NCBI RefSeq assembly: GCF_013337685.1 | Contig: NZ_SUQN01000004.1 | Location: forward strand, 248,001-312,000 | Direction: 5' to 3' | DNA length: 64,000 bases | DNA from: Citrobacter gillenii | Lineage (GTDB): Bacteria; Pseudomonadota; Gammaproteobacteria; Enterobacterales; Enterobacteriaceae | Part shown: piece after piece, positions 39,318 to 48,700 of the stretch | Position numbering within the stretch: the stretch's first letter is position 1 | Layout: every line of letters begins with the position of its first letter | Made by a program: the position numbers and the translations under genes | Notes under the pieces: model-generated | The model's database searches: none | What the model saw: only the letters and a program-made list of their open reading frames with translations | What the model was told of the DNA's origin: nothing

Positions 39318-39346
39318 TGTTATCTCTCCGAATGGAATTTTTATAA

Positions 39347-40258
39347 TTAACAACCGAGAAAATCTTCAACGTCTTTGCGTGTTTTGTAGGAAGGGACCGT
39401 TTCCCAGTCACAGCAGCACAGTGCGGCGGTGGCATTGGCGAAATATGCGGCTTTATCAATAAGTTGACCTTCGCTTAAGGCGACTGCCAACCCGGCGTTA
39501 AAGCTGTCACCCGCGCCGTTACTGTCCACCACGTCGACCTTGCAGGACGGGATTTTCAGGGTGTCGGTACGGGTAAACACCGCGCTACCGGCATCCCCCA
39601 GCGTCATCACCACATGGCTGCAGCCGGTTTCCAACAACAGATCGGCAATTTCACGGTTACTGCGCCCATCGTCCGGAGCCAGTCCTAGCGCAACGCGCGC
39701 TTCGGTTTCATTCGGCGTCAGGTAATCGATATGGCGAAGATTCACGCCGCGCAGGTCACAGGCGGGCGCCGGATTCAAAATGGTAATCTTTCCAAGCTGT
39801 TTGGCGAGTGTCAGGCCATAGAGTGCGGTTTCTAGCGGGATTTCCAGTTGTGCCAGCACAACTTTACTCTGCGCCATTTGCACTTGCGCTTCGTCCACCC
39901 GCGCCGGAGTGAAAAGCTTATTGGCCCCCATATCCACGACGATCACGTTACGGGCCTGATTATCTTTAATGATCAATCCAGCGCCGGTGGGCAGCTCGGG
40001 CGTTAAGGTCAGCGCCTCAATATTGACGCCTTCTTCACGCATTAACGCGACGAATTCATGGCCAAACGTATCGTCGCCGACCACACCTGCATAGGCCACG
40101 TGGGCTCCGAGTCGGGCCGCCTGTACGGCCATATCCGACCCCTTTCCACCCCAGGTCTGGCGGAAGTCGGTGCCGATTAATGTCTCGCCCGCCAGCGGAA
40201 TACGTTCAGCCGTCATGACCAGCGCTTTGGCATAGCTACCAAGGATAAAAATACTCAT
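39347..40258 (-). CDS. PfkB-family carbohydrate kinase (ribokinase-like)
   Basis: A 303-residue kinase. The N-terminal glycine motif is WGGKGSDMAVQAARLG (ribokinase has GGKGANQ). The C-terminal DSNGAGDSFNAGLAVAL supplies the anion hole and the catalytic Asp of GAGD. It probably phosphorylates the sugar made by the mutarotase or isomerase, before cleavage by the DeoC-like aldolase. The ASN-to-SDM change in the substrate loop suggests a sugar other than ribose. Confidence 0.88.
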   Translation of the reverse strand: MSIFILGSYAKALVMTAERIPLAGETLIGTDFRQTWGGKGSDMAVQAARLGAHVAYAGVVGDDTFGHEFVALMREEGVNIEALTLTPELPTGAGLIIKDNQARNVIVVDMGANKLFTPARVDEAQVQMAQSKVVLAQLEIPLETALYGLTLAKQLGKITILNPAPACDLRGVNLRHIDYLTPNETEARVALGLAPDDGRSNREIADLLLETGCSHVVMTLGDAGSAVFTRTDTLKIPSCKVDVVDSNGAGDSFNAGLAVALSEGQLIDKAAYFANATAALCCCDWETVPSYKTRKDVEDFLGC

Positions 40259-40329
40259 CAGTCATTCTCCTTTTCACCTGACAATGGCATAACAATGCGC
40301 CATCGCAGCCAGGCTGCGACGGCCATACG

Positions 40330-41031
40330 TTAATAAGCGTTAATATCCCCTGTCAGACCTTTTACCAGTTCAGGTCCGGAACTGGTGCCGACCAGTTCCG
40401 CCCCGGCTTCGAACATCGTTTTCATTTTTTCCAGGGTATTGACCTTACCGGATACTTTTACCCGACACGGTAACTGAATATGGGCTTTGAGAAGCTGGAC
40501 ATCTTCTACCGTCGCTTCACACCCCCCCTTACCCCAACCGCTGGACTGCTTCACCCAGTCAATACCAGCTTCGAAAGCATAGCGTGTTGCTTTGATTTTC
40601 AATGCCTCTTCGGTAATAAATCCAAACTCCAGCATGGCTTTCACCTTCATACCGAGGTCATGGGCCACATGGGTCACGGTCTTCAACTCATCAAAATAGA
40701 GATCGTCCTGGCCGCCCAGCAAATAGCCAGGATTCGGCGGGAAGTCGAACTCATCCGCGCCCTGCTTCGCCAGTTCGCGCACCACCGCCACTTTCATTGC
40801 CGTCGTATCGTTAGCCATCGGGAAATTAACGGTCGTCGCCACGCGCACGCCGCTTCCTTTCAGTATCTCTTTTGCAAGAGCCACCCAGCAAGGTGCAATC
40901 ATGGCGGCATCAAACTGGTACTGCATGCAGGTTTCCAGATGTTGAATCACCCCTTCACGCGTCAAATCCGGGTTGACGTTGGTGTACTGAATCGCCTTTG
41001 CGATCTGACGCGGGTCGTTAAAATCAATCAT
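40330..41031 (-). CDS. DeoC-like class I aldolase
   Basis: A 233-residue TIM-barrel aldolase of the DeoC/FbaB class. The Schiff-base lysine candidates are in DWVKQSSGWGKGG (DeoC has VKTSTGF) and CRVKVSGKV (DeoC has VKASGG). The changed residues around both lysines suggest a substrate different from deoxyribose 5-phosphate. It is the first gene of the operon, 193 bp from the divergent AraC gene. It would yield acetaldehyde or a similar short product plus a sugar-phosphate fragment. Confidence 0.85.
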   Translation of the reverse strand: MIDFNDPRQIAKAIQYTNVNPDLTREGVIQHLETCMQYQFDAAMIAPCWVALAKEILKGSGVRVATTVNFPMANDTTAMKVAVVRELAKQGADEFDFPPNPGYLLGGQDDLYFDELKTVTHVAHDLGMKVKAMLEFGFITEEALKIKATRYAFEAGIDWVKQSSGWGKGGCEATVEDVQLLKAHIQLPCRVKVSGKVNTLEKMKTMFEAGAELVGTSSGPELVKGLTGDINAY

Positions 41032-41224
41032 GGACAGCTCCTGTGTGGTAAGTAAAAAAATTGTAAGAACACAGTGAAGATGACGTTACTTTAGCCGGGG
41101 CTGACGATAAGCGTGATGGGCAGGATTCCCTGAAACATGGATGAAATTTTCATGTCAATGGAAATGTGAGTGAGTTCAAAAATTGTTCATGTAAAAGACA
41201 TGCTGGCTGGGAAAAAGTGCCACC

Positions 41225-42163
41225 ATGGTGAGTACAACGGACGCATCAAAAACACAATGCCAAAGGCCAGCCATGCCCACGCAAAAACAACGGACCCGCA
41301 TAATTGCCAACTGGTATCGTGGCTCCGATGAGTTTTCACCCTTGATTAACTATCGAATTTTACGCGCCGGCCATATAGATACTGCCGCAGATTTCCGCGT
41401 TCATCGCCAGTCGGTCGTCGGCCATGAGTTGATCTTTTGCCTGCGCGGTGCGGGTTTTATTCGTATTGAGGATCGGTTATATCCAGTGAGTCAGGGGCAA
41501 CTGGCCTGGCTGCCAGTACGCTGGCCGCACGAACATTTCCCCGATAAAGGCGACCCATGGGAGATCCTCTGGCTGCGAATAGAGGGATCGAAATTGAATA
41601 ATATCATGCAGATAATGGATGTCCCTCAGCGCCCAGTATTCCAGTTTGCGGATCCAGAAAAAGTTGTTGAAATTTATCACCATATTTTTGCTCGTATGAA
41701 CAGCTACACCCTGGTGACCGACGCTTACTGCGATATGCTGTGCAGCCAGCTGATTTTTACCCTGCTGGAAAACCGGAGCCACGACGCCGCGCAGTCACAG
41801 GTGATCACCCATCGGGGGCTGGGCAAACTGCTGTACCAAATCCACAGTCATTACAACGATGAGTGGGATATCGAAAAGTTTATGCATTATTGTCAGGTGA
41901 GTAAGTCGCAGCTTTTTCGCTTATTCCAGGCAACGTTTAATCAAAGCCCGCTCAAATGGCTGAAGAATTATCGTCTGTCCCAGGCACGACGCTTACTGGT
42001 GGAAACTCAGGAAAGTATCAGCCGAATTGCGGTTCAGGTGGGATACAACGATCCGCTGCATTTCTCACGGGATTTTCATCGTGCGGTAGGTCTGTCACCC
42101 AGTGCATTTCGCAAACAGGAACAGCTGGAAGGTGCCCACGCGTCCAGGCATGAGGTGGAATAA
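41225..42163 (+). CDS. AraC-family activator of the sugar operon
   Basis: A 312-residue regulator with an N-terminal cupin sensor (HRQSVVGHELIFCLRGAGF) and a C-terminal AraC DNA-binding domain (KFMHYCQVSKSQLFRLFQATFNQSPLKW, then ISRIAVQVGYNDPLHFSRDF). A later ATG at 41273 with AAGG upstream is also possible. It is divergent from the sugar operon and shares a 193-bp control region with it, so it very likely senses the substrate. Confidence 0.88.
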   Translation: MVSTTDASKTQCQRPAMPTQKQRTRIIANWYRGSDEFSPLINYRILRAGHIDTAADFRVHRQSVVGHELIFCLRGAGFIRIEDRLYPVSQGQLAWLPVRWPHEHFPDKGDPWEILWLRIEGSKLNNIMQIMDVPQRPVFQFADPEKVVEIYHHIFARMNSYTLVTDAYCDMLCSQLIFTLLENRSHDAAQSQVITHRGLGKLLYQIHSHYNDEWDIEKFMHYCQVSKSQLFRLFQATFNQSPLKWLKNYRLSQARRLLVETQESISRIAVQVGYNDPLHFSRDFHRAVGLSPSAFRKQEQLEGAHASRHEVE

Positions 42164-42271
42164 CGTATACCCCTTTTTATTTCTCGCGAATTCAAGACGT
42201 TGTGAATCGTTCCCCGTTTTCAATGTATTAATTATGTTATAGCTACCCTTTGCCACTGAGGGAGCAACGTA

Positions 42272-43198
42272 ATGGAAGCACTGAGCCGTGAAACATTAGA
42301 GAATATGATGGCGCAAGCCGTTGCCCACGCGACCACCTACCCGATATGGCCGCAGGGCGAAGCCCCCGGAGCAAAAAATAGCGATGCGGTATTTACGCCT
42401 GAACCCCGGCACACCGGAACGTCAGACTACGACCGCGCGGTAACCGGCATTCGCGCCCCTGAAATTACCGTCTACGCCCCCGCCAAACCGAACGGCGTGG
42501 GGATCCTGGTCACCCCTGGCGGTTCTTATCGTCGCGTTGTGATGGATAAAGAAGGCAGCGCGCTGGCACCGTTCTTTACCGCGCGTGGCTATACCCTGTT
42601 TGTGATGACCTATCGCATGCCGGGAGACGGTCACGAGGAAGCATCAAACGCACCGCTGGCCGATGCCCAGCGCGCCATCCGCTACATTCGCGCCAACGCA
42701 CAGCAGTGGAAAATCGATCCGCTCCGTCTCGGCGTACTGGGGTTTTCCTCCGGGGGGCACGTCGCCGCCAGCCTGGGAACCCGCTTTGCAGAATCGGTGT
42801 ATGCGCCGATGGATAGCATTGATGAACAGCCCACTCGCCCTGCTTTCATGGCGCTGGTTTATCCGGTGATTAGCCTGCGGGAAGGTGTCGCCCATCCGGG
42901 CTCACGTCTTGAGCTGGTTGGCGCCGCGCCCGCAGAGCAAGACATTCACCACTACTCCCTGGAAGAAAGAGCGGATGACACCACGCCGCCCGCCTTCCTG
43001 CTGCATGCGATTGACGATCCAGCGGTCAAAGTCGAGAACAGCCTGGTCTTGTTTACTGCGCTGCGCAAGCTCGGCGTACCGGTTGAAATGCATCTGTTTG
43101 AACGGGGCAAGCATGGGTTCGGCATTCGTGATACGCAAGGACTGCCGCTGGCCATCTGGCCGGAGATGATGATGAACTGGATAGCCAGCAAGGTGTAA
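42272..43198 (+). CDS. Alpha/beta-hydrolase esterase (BD-FAE/acetylesterase-like)
   Basis: A 308-residue alpha/beta hydrolase. The oxyanion-hole region is LVTPGGSYRR, the nucleophile Ser is in GFSSGGHVAAS, the acid is in AIDDPAVKVENS and the His in FERGKHGFG. This order fits sugar acetylesterases and carboxylesterases. No signal peptide is seen, so it is cytoplasmic. It lies 108 bp downstream of the AraC gene on the same strand. It may deacylate a substrate of the sugar operon, but that is inference. Confidence 0.82.
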   Translation: MEALSRETLENMMAQAVAHATTYPIWPQGEAPGAKNSDAVFTPEPRHTGTSDYDRAVTGIRAPEITVYAPAKPNGVGILVTPGGSYRRVVMDKEGSALAPFFTARGYTLFVMTYRMPGDGHEEASNAPLADAQRAIRYIRANAQQWKIDPLRLGVLGFSSGGHVAASLGTRFAESVYAPMDSIDEQPTRPAFMALVYPVISLREGVAHPGSRLELVGAAPAEQDIHHYSLEERADDTTPPAFLLHAIDDPAVKVENSLVLFTALRKLGVPVEMHLFERGKHGFGIRDTQGLPLAIWPEMMMNWIASKV

Positions 43199-43204
43199 TG
43201 ATTA

Positions 43205-43234
43205 TGCCGGGTAGGTCGCTAAACCAACCCGGCA
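43205..43234. terminator. Convergent terminator between esterase gene and aldA
   Basis: A stem of about 12 bp (TGCCGGGT with ACCCGGCA, extended by one more block across a mismatch) has AAAAA after it on the plus strand. It lies between two convergent stops. Confidence 0.7.
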
Positions 43235-43240
43235 AAAATA

Positions 43241-44680
43241 TCAGGATTGCAGATAAACCACCTGCGTTTGCAGGTACTCGTTCAGACCGTGCTTGCCATC
43301 TGCCCCGCCGATACCGGACTTGCGCCAGCCTGCGTGGAAGCCCTGCATCGCTTCGAAGTTTTCACGGTTGATATAGGTTTCGCCGAATTTCAGCCCTTTA
43401 ATCGCCTTCATCGCCGTGTTCAGGTTTTGCGTGTAAATCGATGAGGTCAGACCGTAGTCGCTGTCGTTAGCCATCGCAATCGCCTCATCCAGGGCGTCAA
43501 ACGACACCACTGGCAGCACCGGGCCAAAGGTTTCTTCGTGCATAATCGCCATCTCCTGGCGCACATCCAGCAATAACGTTGGCGGGTAGTAATACCCTTT
43601 CCCCTCAACCGCTTTGCCCCCCAGCGCCACGCGGGCCCCTTCCTGCACCGCACGCGCAACTTTCTGCTCCACACGCTCCCGCGCCGCGGCGTTAATCAAC
43701 GGCCCCATCGCAATGTCCTTACGTTCCGCAGGATTGCCAAACTGCACCGCTTTCATCGCCTCGCCCAGGCGATTAACAAACTGATCGTAAATCCCCTTCT
43801 GGACATACACGCGCTCGGCGCAGTTACACACCTGCCCGGTATTAATCACGCGGGAATCGACAATCGCCTTCACGGCCAGCTCGAGGTCCGCATCATCCAT
43901 CACGATAGCCGGGGCTTTACCGCCCAACTCCAGGCACACTTTGGTGATATTTTTCGCCGCCGCTGTCATAATTTTCTCACCGGCCACTACGCTGCCGGTC
44001 ATGCTGACCATCGCCACTTTCGGGTTCCCGGCCAACTCCTGACCCACCGTTTCTCCCCGTCCGAGCACCAGGTTAAACACCCCGCGCGGCAGGCCGATGT
44101 CATCGACAATTTTGGCAAAAGCGATAGCGTTGTTCGGCGTAAACTCGCTTGGCTTAATGACAATGGTATTCCCGGTCAGCAAGGCGGGAGCCAGCTTACG
44201 GGCAATCAAGAAAAACGGGAAGTTCCACGGCAGAATGCCCGTGGTTACGCCAAGGGCGCGTTTAAACAGCAGGATGTTCTCGCCCGGACGATCGCTTTGC
44301 AGGATCTCGCCTTCATAGCGGCGAGCCCACTCCGCCATGTAATCGATATAGTCGGCGGTAAACGCGACTTCAACATCCGCCAGTTGCTGGATTTTGCCGC
44401 CTTCCGCCACGATAAGCGCGCTAATTTCACCAGCTCGCTCACGGATCCCGGCGGAAATCTTGCGTAGCCAGCTGGCGCGTTCAATGGCGGGCAGCGCCTC
44501 CCACTCAGGCTGGGCGCGATGCGCTGCGTCAATCGCTTTGCGCGCATCCTCAGCACGTCCATCAGGAATACGGGAAATGACCTCTTCCGTCGCCGGATTG
44601 ACGACATCAATCCAGGCGTCATCGTGCCAGGTCACGAACTGCCCATCGATATACATAGGATGTTGTACGGGTACTGACAT
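43241..44680 (-). CDS. aldA: AldA, lactaldehyde/glycolaldehyde dehydrogenase
   Basis: A 479-residue NAD-dependent aldehyde dehydrogenase identical in length to E. coli AldA. The catalytic cysteine is in NTGQVCNCAERVYV and the general-base glutamate in CLELGGKAP. The Rossmann signature SMTGSVVAGEKIM is present. It oxidises lactaldehyde and glycolaldehyde in fucose, rhamnose and pentose breakdown. The ATG at 44680 has AGGAG upstream. Its position near the DeoC-like operon may be functionally useful, since aldolases release such aldehydes. Confidence 0.96.
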   Translation of the reverse strand: MSVPVQHPMYIDGQFVTWHDDAWIDVVNPATEEVISRIPDGRAEDARKAIDAAHRAQPEWEALPAIERASWLRKISAGIRERAGEISALIVAEGGKIQQLADVEVAFTADYIDYMAEWARRYEGEILQSDRPGENILLFKRALGVTTGILPWNFPFFLIARKLAPALLTGNTIVIKPSEFTPNNAIAFAKIVDDIGLPRGVFNLVLGRGETVGQELAGNPKVAMVSMTGSVVAGEKIMTAAAKNITKVCLELGGKAPAIVMDDADLELAVKAIVDSRVINTGQVCNCAERVYVQKGIYDQFVNRLGEAMKAVQFGNPAERKDIAMGPLINAAARERVEQKVARAVQEGARVALGGKAVEGKGYYYPPTLLLDVRQEMAIMHEETFGPVLPVVSFDALDEAIAMANDSDYGLTSSIYTQNLNTAMKAIKGLKFGETYINRENFEAMQGFHAGWRKSGIGGADGKHGLNEYLQTQVVYLQS

Positions 44681-44838
44681 GCGTTGCTCCTGTGATTGAT
44701 TTGTTTTTAACAAGTAAAACTATTGTTAATTAATATCAATCATGCATAACACATTGCCACTGCGATGGTGGTTCTGTGAGCCGCTTCATAAAAGCGTCAA
44801 GCAACGTCGTGGTGACGAGAAAAAACCGGCGGGATGAA

Positions 44839-44872
44839 TGCCCGTTTGCACAAAAAAAGCGACAAACGGGCA
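44839..44872. terminator. Hairpin after ydcF
   Basis: A perfect 10-bp stem TGCCCGTTTG/CAAACGGGCA with a 14-base loop containing an A-run. It lies immediately after the ydcF stop. Confidence 0.6.
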
Positions 44873-44879
44873 GCAGAGA

Positions 44880-45677
44880 TTACAGAGAGCGGCTGTTCAG
44901 GAAGTCAATCAGCGCGGCATCGCGTTGCAGATGTAACCCTGCTTGTTCGACGGTCGGCGGAATATCCACATGCGTAATAAAATCGCGACCACGGGGTCCA
45001 TAGCCAGTTTCATCATCACGCAGACGCGGAAGCTCACCGGTAATAAGAGACAGGTAGCGGTCCACCGACCACAGACCTTCAGCGGTTGGTGCGAAATCCA
45101 CGCCGTCGCCCTGTAGCGTTAACGCAGGGACAAAACCAGGGAAGCTGAGCCAGCGCGGCGCCTGCGGATCGTCACGCGTGACGCGCTCAAAAGTCGCCAT
45201 GGTGCGGCGCTGCATGGTGGGGTCCTGCACCACAATCACGGTTTCCATGGTCTGGGTTGCCTGACGCAGTAACGCACAGCTAAAGCGGGCATTCTCCCCA
45301 CAGTTGGTGGATTGGTCCTCCACCCAAATCGTCTCACCGGGAATGTGCCAGAACTGGTGTGCGATATCGGCAAGGATCGCCGCTTCTGCGCGTCTGGCGG
45401 TACGCAGGGTGTTATAGCGTGGGTGCTGCGCGATGGCGGCGTACAGAAAGGTCGTGGAATGACCGATACCGCCACTAATCAGCAACGGAACCTGTTGTTC
45501 TTTCGCAATCCGACACGCCGCGTCGATGGTCGGGATCACCGCATTCCCGGCCAGAATCACGCAATCAGCCTGAACCGTGATATTTTCGGCGAAATCATTC
45601 TGCGCCAGCCATTGCCCCACGGTGTTAATCGCCGTAAGGGTGCTGGCGGAGAGTGGCGGAAACTGTCTCATGTTCAT
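44880..45677 (-). CDS. ydcF: YdcF, DUF218 nucleotide-binding protein
   Basis: A 265-residue protein matching E. coli YdcF (266). It has the DUF218 fold: [13 protein letters not shown], then [11 protein letters not shown], then [14 protein letters not shown]. The E. coli protein binds S-adenosylmethionine in vitro; its role is not known. There is no signal peptide, so it is cytoplasmic. A short repeat cluster separates it from hrpA. Confidence 0.92.
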   Translation of the reverse strand: MNMRQFPPLSASTLTAINTVGQWLAQNDFAENITVQADCVILAGNAVIPTIDAACRIAKEQQVPLLISGGIGHSTTFLYAAIAQHPRYNTLRTARRAEAAILADIAHQFWHIPGETIWVEDQSTNCGENARFSCALLRQATQTMETVIVVQDPTMQRRTMATFERVTRDDPQAPRWLSFPGFVPALTLQGDGVDFAPTAEGLWSVDRYLSLITGELPRLRDDETGYGPRGRDFITHVDIPPTVEQAGLHLQRDAALIDFLNSRSL

Positions 45678-45712
45678 GACTCCTGGTGTTTATTCTTTAC
45701 CGGGTTCAGTAA

Positions 45713-45785
45713 GCCTGATAAGTGCAGCACCATCAGGCACTGCACCGTATATCGCCGGATGGCGGCGTCGCCTTATCCGGCCTAC
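45713..45785. repeat. REP/BIME-type palindromic repeats
   Basis: A first palindrome has arms GCCTGAT/ATCAGGC (45713-45738). A second (45754-45785) reads GCCGGATGGCGGCGTCGCC and then TTATCCGGCCTAC, the enterobacterial REP consensus. They lie between ydcF and hrpA, where they can stabilise or end the upstream hrpA message. Confidence 0.8.
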
Positions 45786-45799
45786 AGCCCCACCACGCG

Positions 45800-48700
45800 T
45801 TAACCCGTAATCTGATCCATCGCCTGCAGGATACGCTTATCCGAAATCGGATACGGCGTACCAAGCTGCTGGGCAAAGTAGCTGACGCGCAGTTCTTCTA
45901 TCATCCAGCGGATCTCTTTGACATCGTCATCTTCGCGACGCGCGGGCGGCAGTTTATTGAACCACTGCTGCCAGGCCTGCTGCACGCTGTCCACTTTCAG
46001 CATCTGCGCACGATCGCGGTGCGGATCGATGGCCAGTTTCTCCAGACGTTTCTCGATAGCCTGCAAATAACGCAGCGTATCGCCCAAGCGTTTGAAGCCG
46101 TTGCCGGTAACGAATCCACGGTAAACCAGTCCGCCCATTTGCGCTTTGATATCCGAAAGCCCCAGCGCCATGGTCATGTCCACGCGGCCTTTCAGGCGTT
46201 TATTGATATTGAACACCGCCGTCAGGATCTGTTCGACCTGCTTGGCAATCTCCACCACGGTGTCGTTCAGTTCGGCGCGCACTTTTTCGTGCAGCGCCGC
46301 AAAGCCCTCTTCCGTCCACACCGGGCCGCCGTTGGCGTCGATTAATCGATCCACACCACAAGAAATACAGTCATCAATCAAATCCAGCACTTTGCCGTAC
46401 GGGTTAAAGTACAGCCCCAGCTTGGCTTTATTCGGCAACTTCTCGTGCAGATACTTGATGGGCGACGGAATATTCAGCAGCAGCAGACGGCGTAACCCGC
46501 TCCACATAGCCTGCTGTTGTTCCAGCGGATTATCAAACAATTTGATAGCCACGCTGTCGCGTTCATCCACCAGCGCGGGCCACGCTTTGACTTTATAGTT
46601 ACCGCGTTTTTGCTCGTAGCTTTCCGGCAACTGGCCGAAGCTCCAGATGTGCAGCCCGCTCTGTTCGATGCCGTCATCCGCCACCGCCGACAGCGTTTCC
46701 TGCACTTTGCCTTTCAGCGTGTCTTTCAACGCCTGCAGCGAACGACCTTCCTGCAGCTTCTTGTTTTTATCATCCACCACCCTGAAGGTGATTTTCAGGT
46801 GATCGGGCACCTGATCCCAGTGCCAGTCGTCGCGGTCAACGGTAACGCCAGTCATCCGGCGCAGTTCGCGCTCCAGCGAGTCCAGCAACGGCAGTTCCAG
46901 CGGCGTTACGCGGCCTAAAAACGCTTCCGCATAGTTTGGCGCTGGCACAAAGTTGCGTCGCACCGGCTTCGGCAGCGATTTAATCAAGGCGATCACCAGT
47001 TCACGACGCAGCCCCGGAATTTGCCATTCAAACCCGGACTCTTCGACCTGGTTTAACAGCGGCAGCGGAATATGTACGGTGACACCGTCGGCGTCAGCGC
47101 CGGGTTCAAACTGATAGCTCAGTCGTAGCTTGAGATTGCCCTGATGCCAGAAGTTCGGGTAATCCAGCTTGCTGATTTTTTCCGCGCCTTCTTTGATGAG
47201 CATGCTCTTTTCAAAGTTGAGCAGGTCCGGCGTTTCACGGCTGACCTTTTTCCACCAGCTATCAAAATGGCGGGCAGAAACCACATCATGACTGATGCGC
47301 TGGTCGTAAAATTCAAACAGCGTTTCATCATCGACCAGGATATCGCGGCGGCGTGATTTGTGTTCTAACTCTTCCACTTCCGCCCGCAGCTTCAGGTTGT
47401 CGCGGAAAAACGCATGCCGGGTCTGCCAGTCGCCTTCCACCAGCGCGTGACGGATAAACAGTTCGCGTGACAGCGCAGGGTCTATCAGGCTGTAGTTGAC
47501 TTTACGCGCAGCGACAATCGGCAGCCCGTAGACGGTGACTTTTTCTGTCGCCATCACCGCACCCTGCGCGCGCTCCCAGTGCGGTTCACTGTACGAGCGT
47601 TTGATCAAATGCTGGGCAACCGGCTCCACCCACTCAGGGTCAATACGCGCGGCAATACGTCCCCACAGTCGGCTGGTTTCCACCAGTTCTGCCACCATCG
47701 TCCACTTCGGCGGTTTTTTGAACAAACCGGAGCCGGGGAAGATCGAAAAACGAGCGTTACGCGCGCCGGTAAATTCCTGCTTATCGGCATCTTTCATCCC
47801 GATATGCGACAGTAAACCGGTCAGCAGCGCGACGTGGATCTCCCGATACTCAGCAGGCTCGCTGTTAACCGGGATCCCTAACTCTTTCACCACCTGACGT
47901 AGCTGGGTGTAAACATCCTGCCATTCACGCACGCGCAGATAGTTGAGGAAATCGAGTTTACACTGGCGGCGGAACTGATTCGACGACAGCGCTTTTTGCT
48001 GCTCGCCAAGGTAATTCCACAAGTTCACAAAGGCGAGGAAGTCGGACTCTTTGTCGTGGAATCGACGGTGTTTTTCGTCAGACGCCTGCTGTTTGTCCAT
48101 CGGACGCTCACGCGGATCCTGAATGGACAGCGCCGAGGTAATAATCATCGCCTCACGCACGCAGCCATGCTTCTGCGCTTCCAGCACCATCCGCGCCAGA
48201 CGCGGGTCCACCGGTAACTGACTGAGCTGGCGGCCCAACGGCGTGAGTTTATATGCGGTTTGCTGTTCATCAGTGGTGATTGCGCCCAGCTCTTCCAGCA
48301 GGCGCACACCGTCCTGAATATTGCGTTTATCCGGCGCTTCCACAAACGGGAACGCGGCGATATCGCCCAGCCCCAGCGCGGTCATTTGCAAAATGACGGA
48401 GGCCAGGTTGGTACGCAAAATTTCCGGATCGGTAAATTCCGGGCGCGACAGGAAGTCGTCTTCGGAATACAAACGAATACAGATCCCTTCCGATACGCGT
48501 CCGCAGCGGCCTTTACGCTGGTTGGCGGAGGCCTGCGATACCGGTTCAATGGGCAAGCGTTGAACTTTGGTGCGGAAGCTATAGCGGCTGATACGCGCGG
48601 TACCCGGGTCAATGACGTACTTGATCCCCGGCACGGTCAGTGAGGTTTCCGCCACGTTGGTCGCCAGCACAATACGGCGTCCGCTGTGCGACTGGAACAC

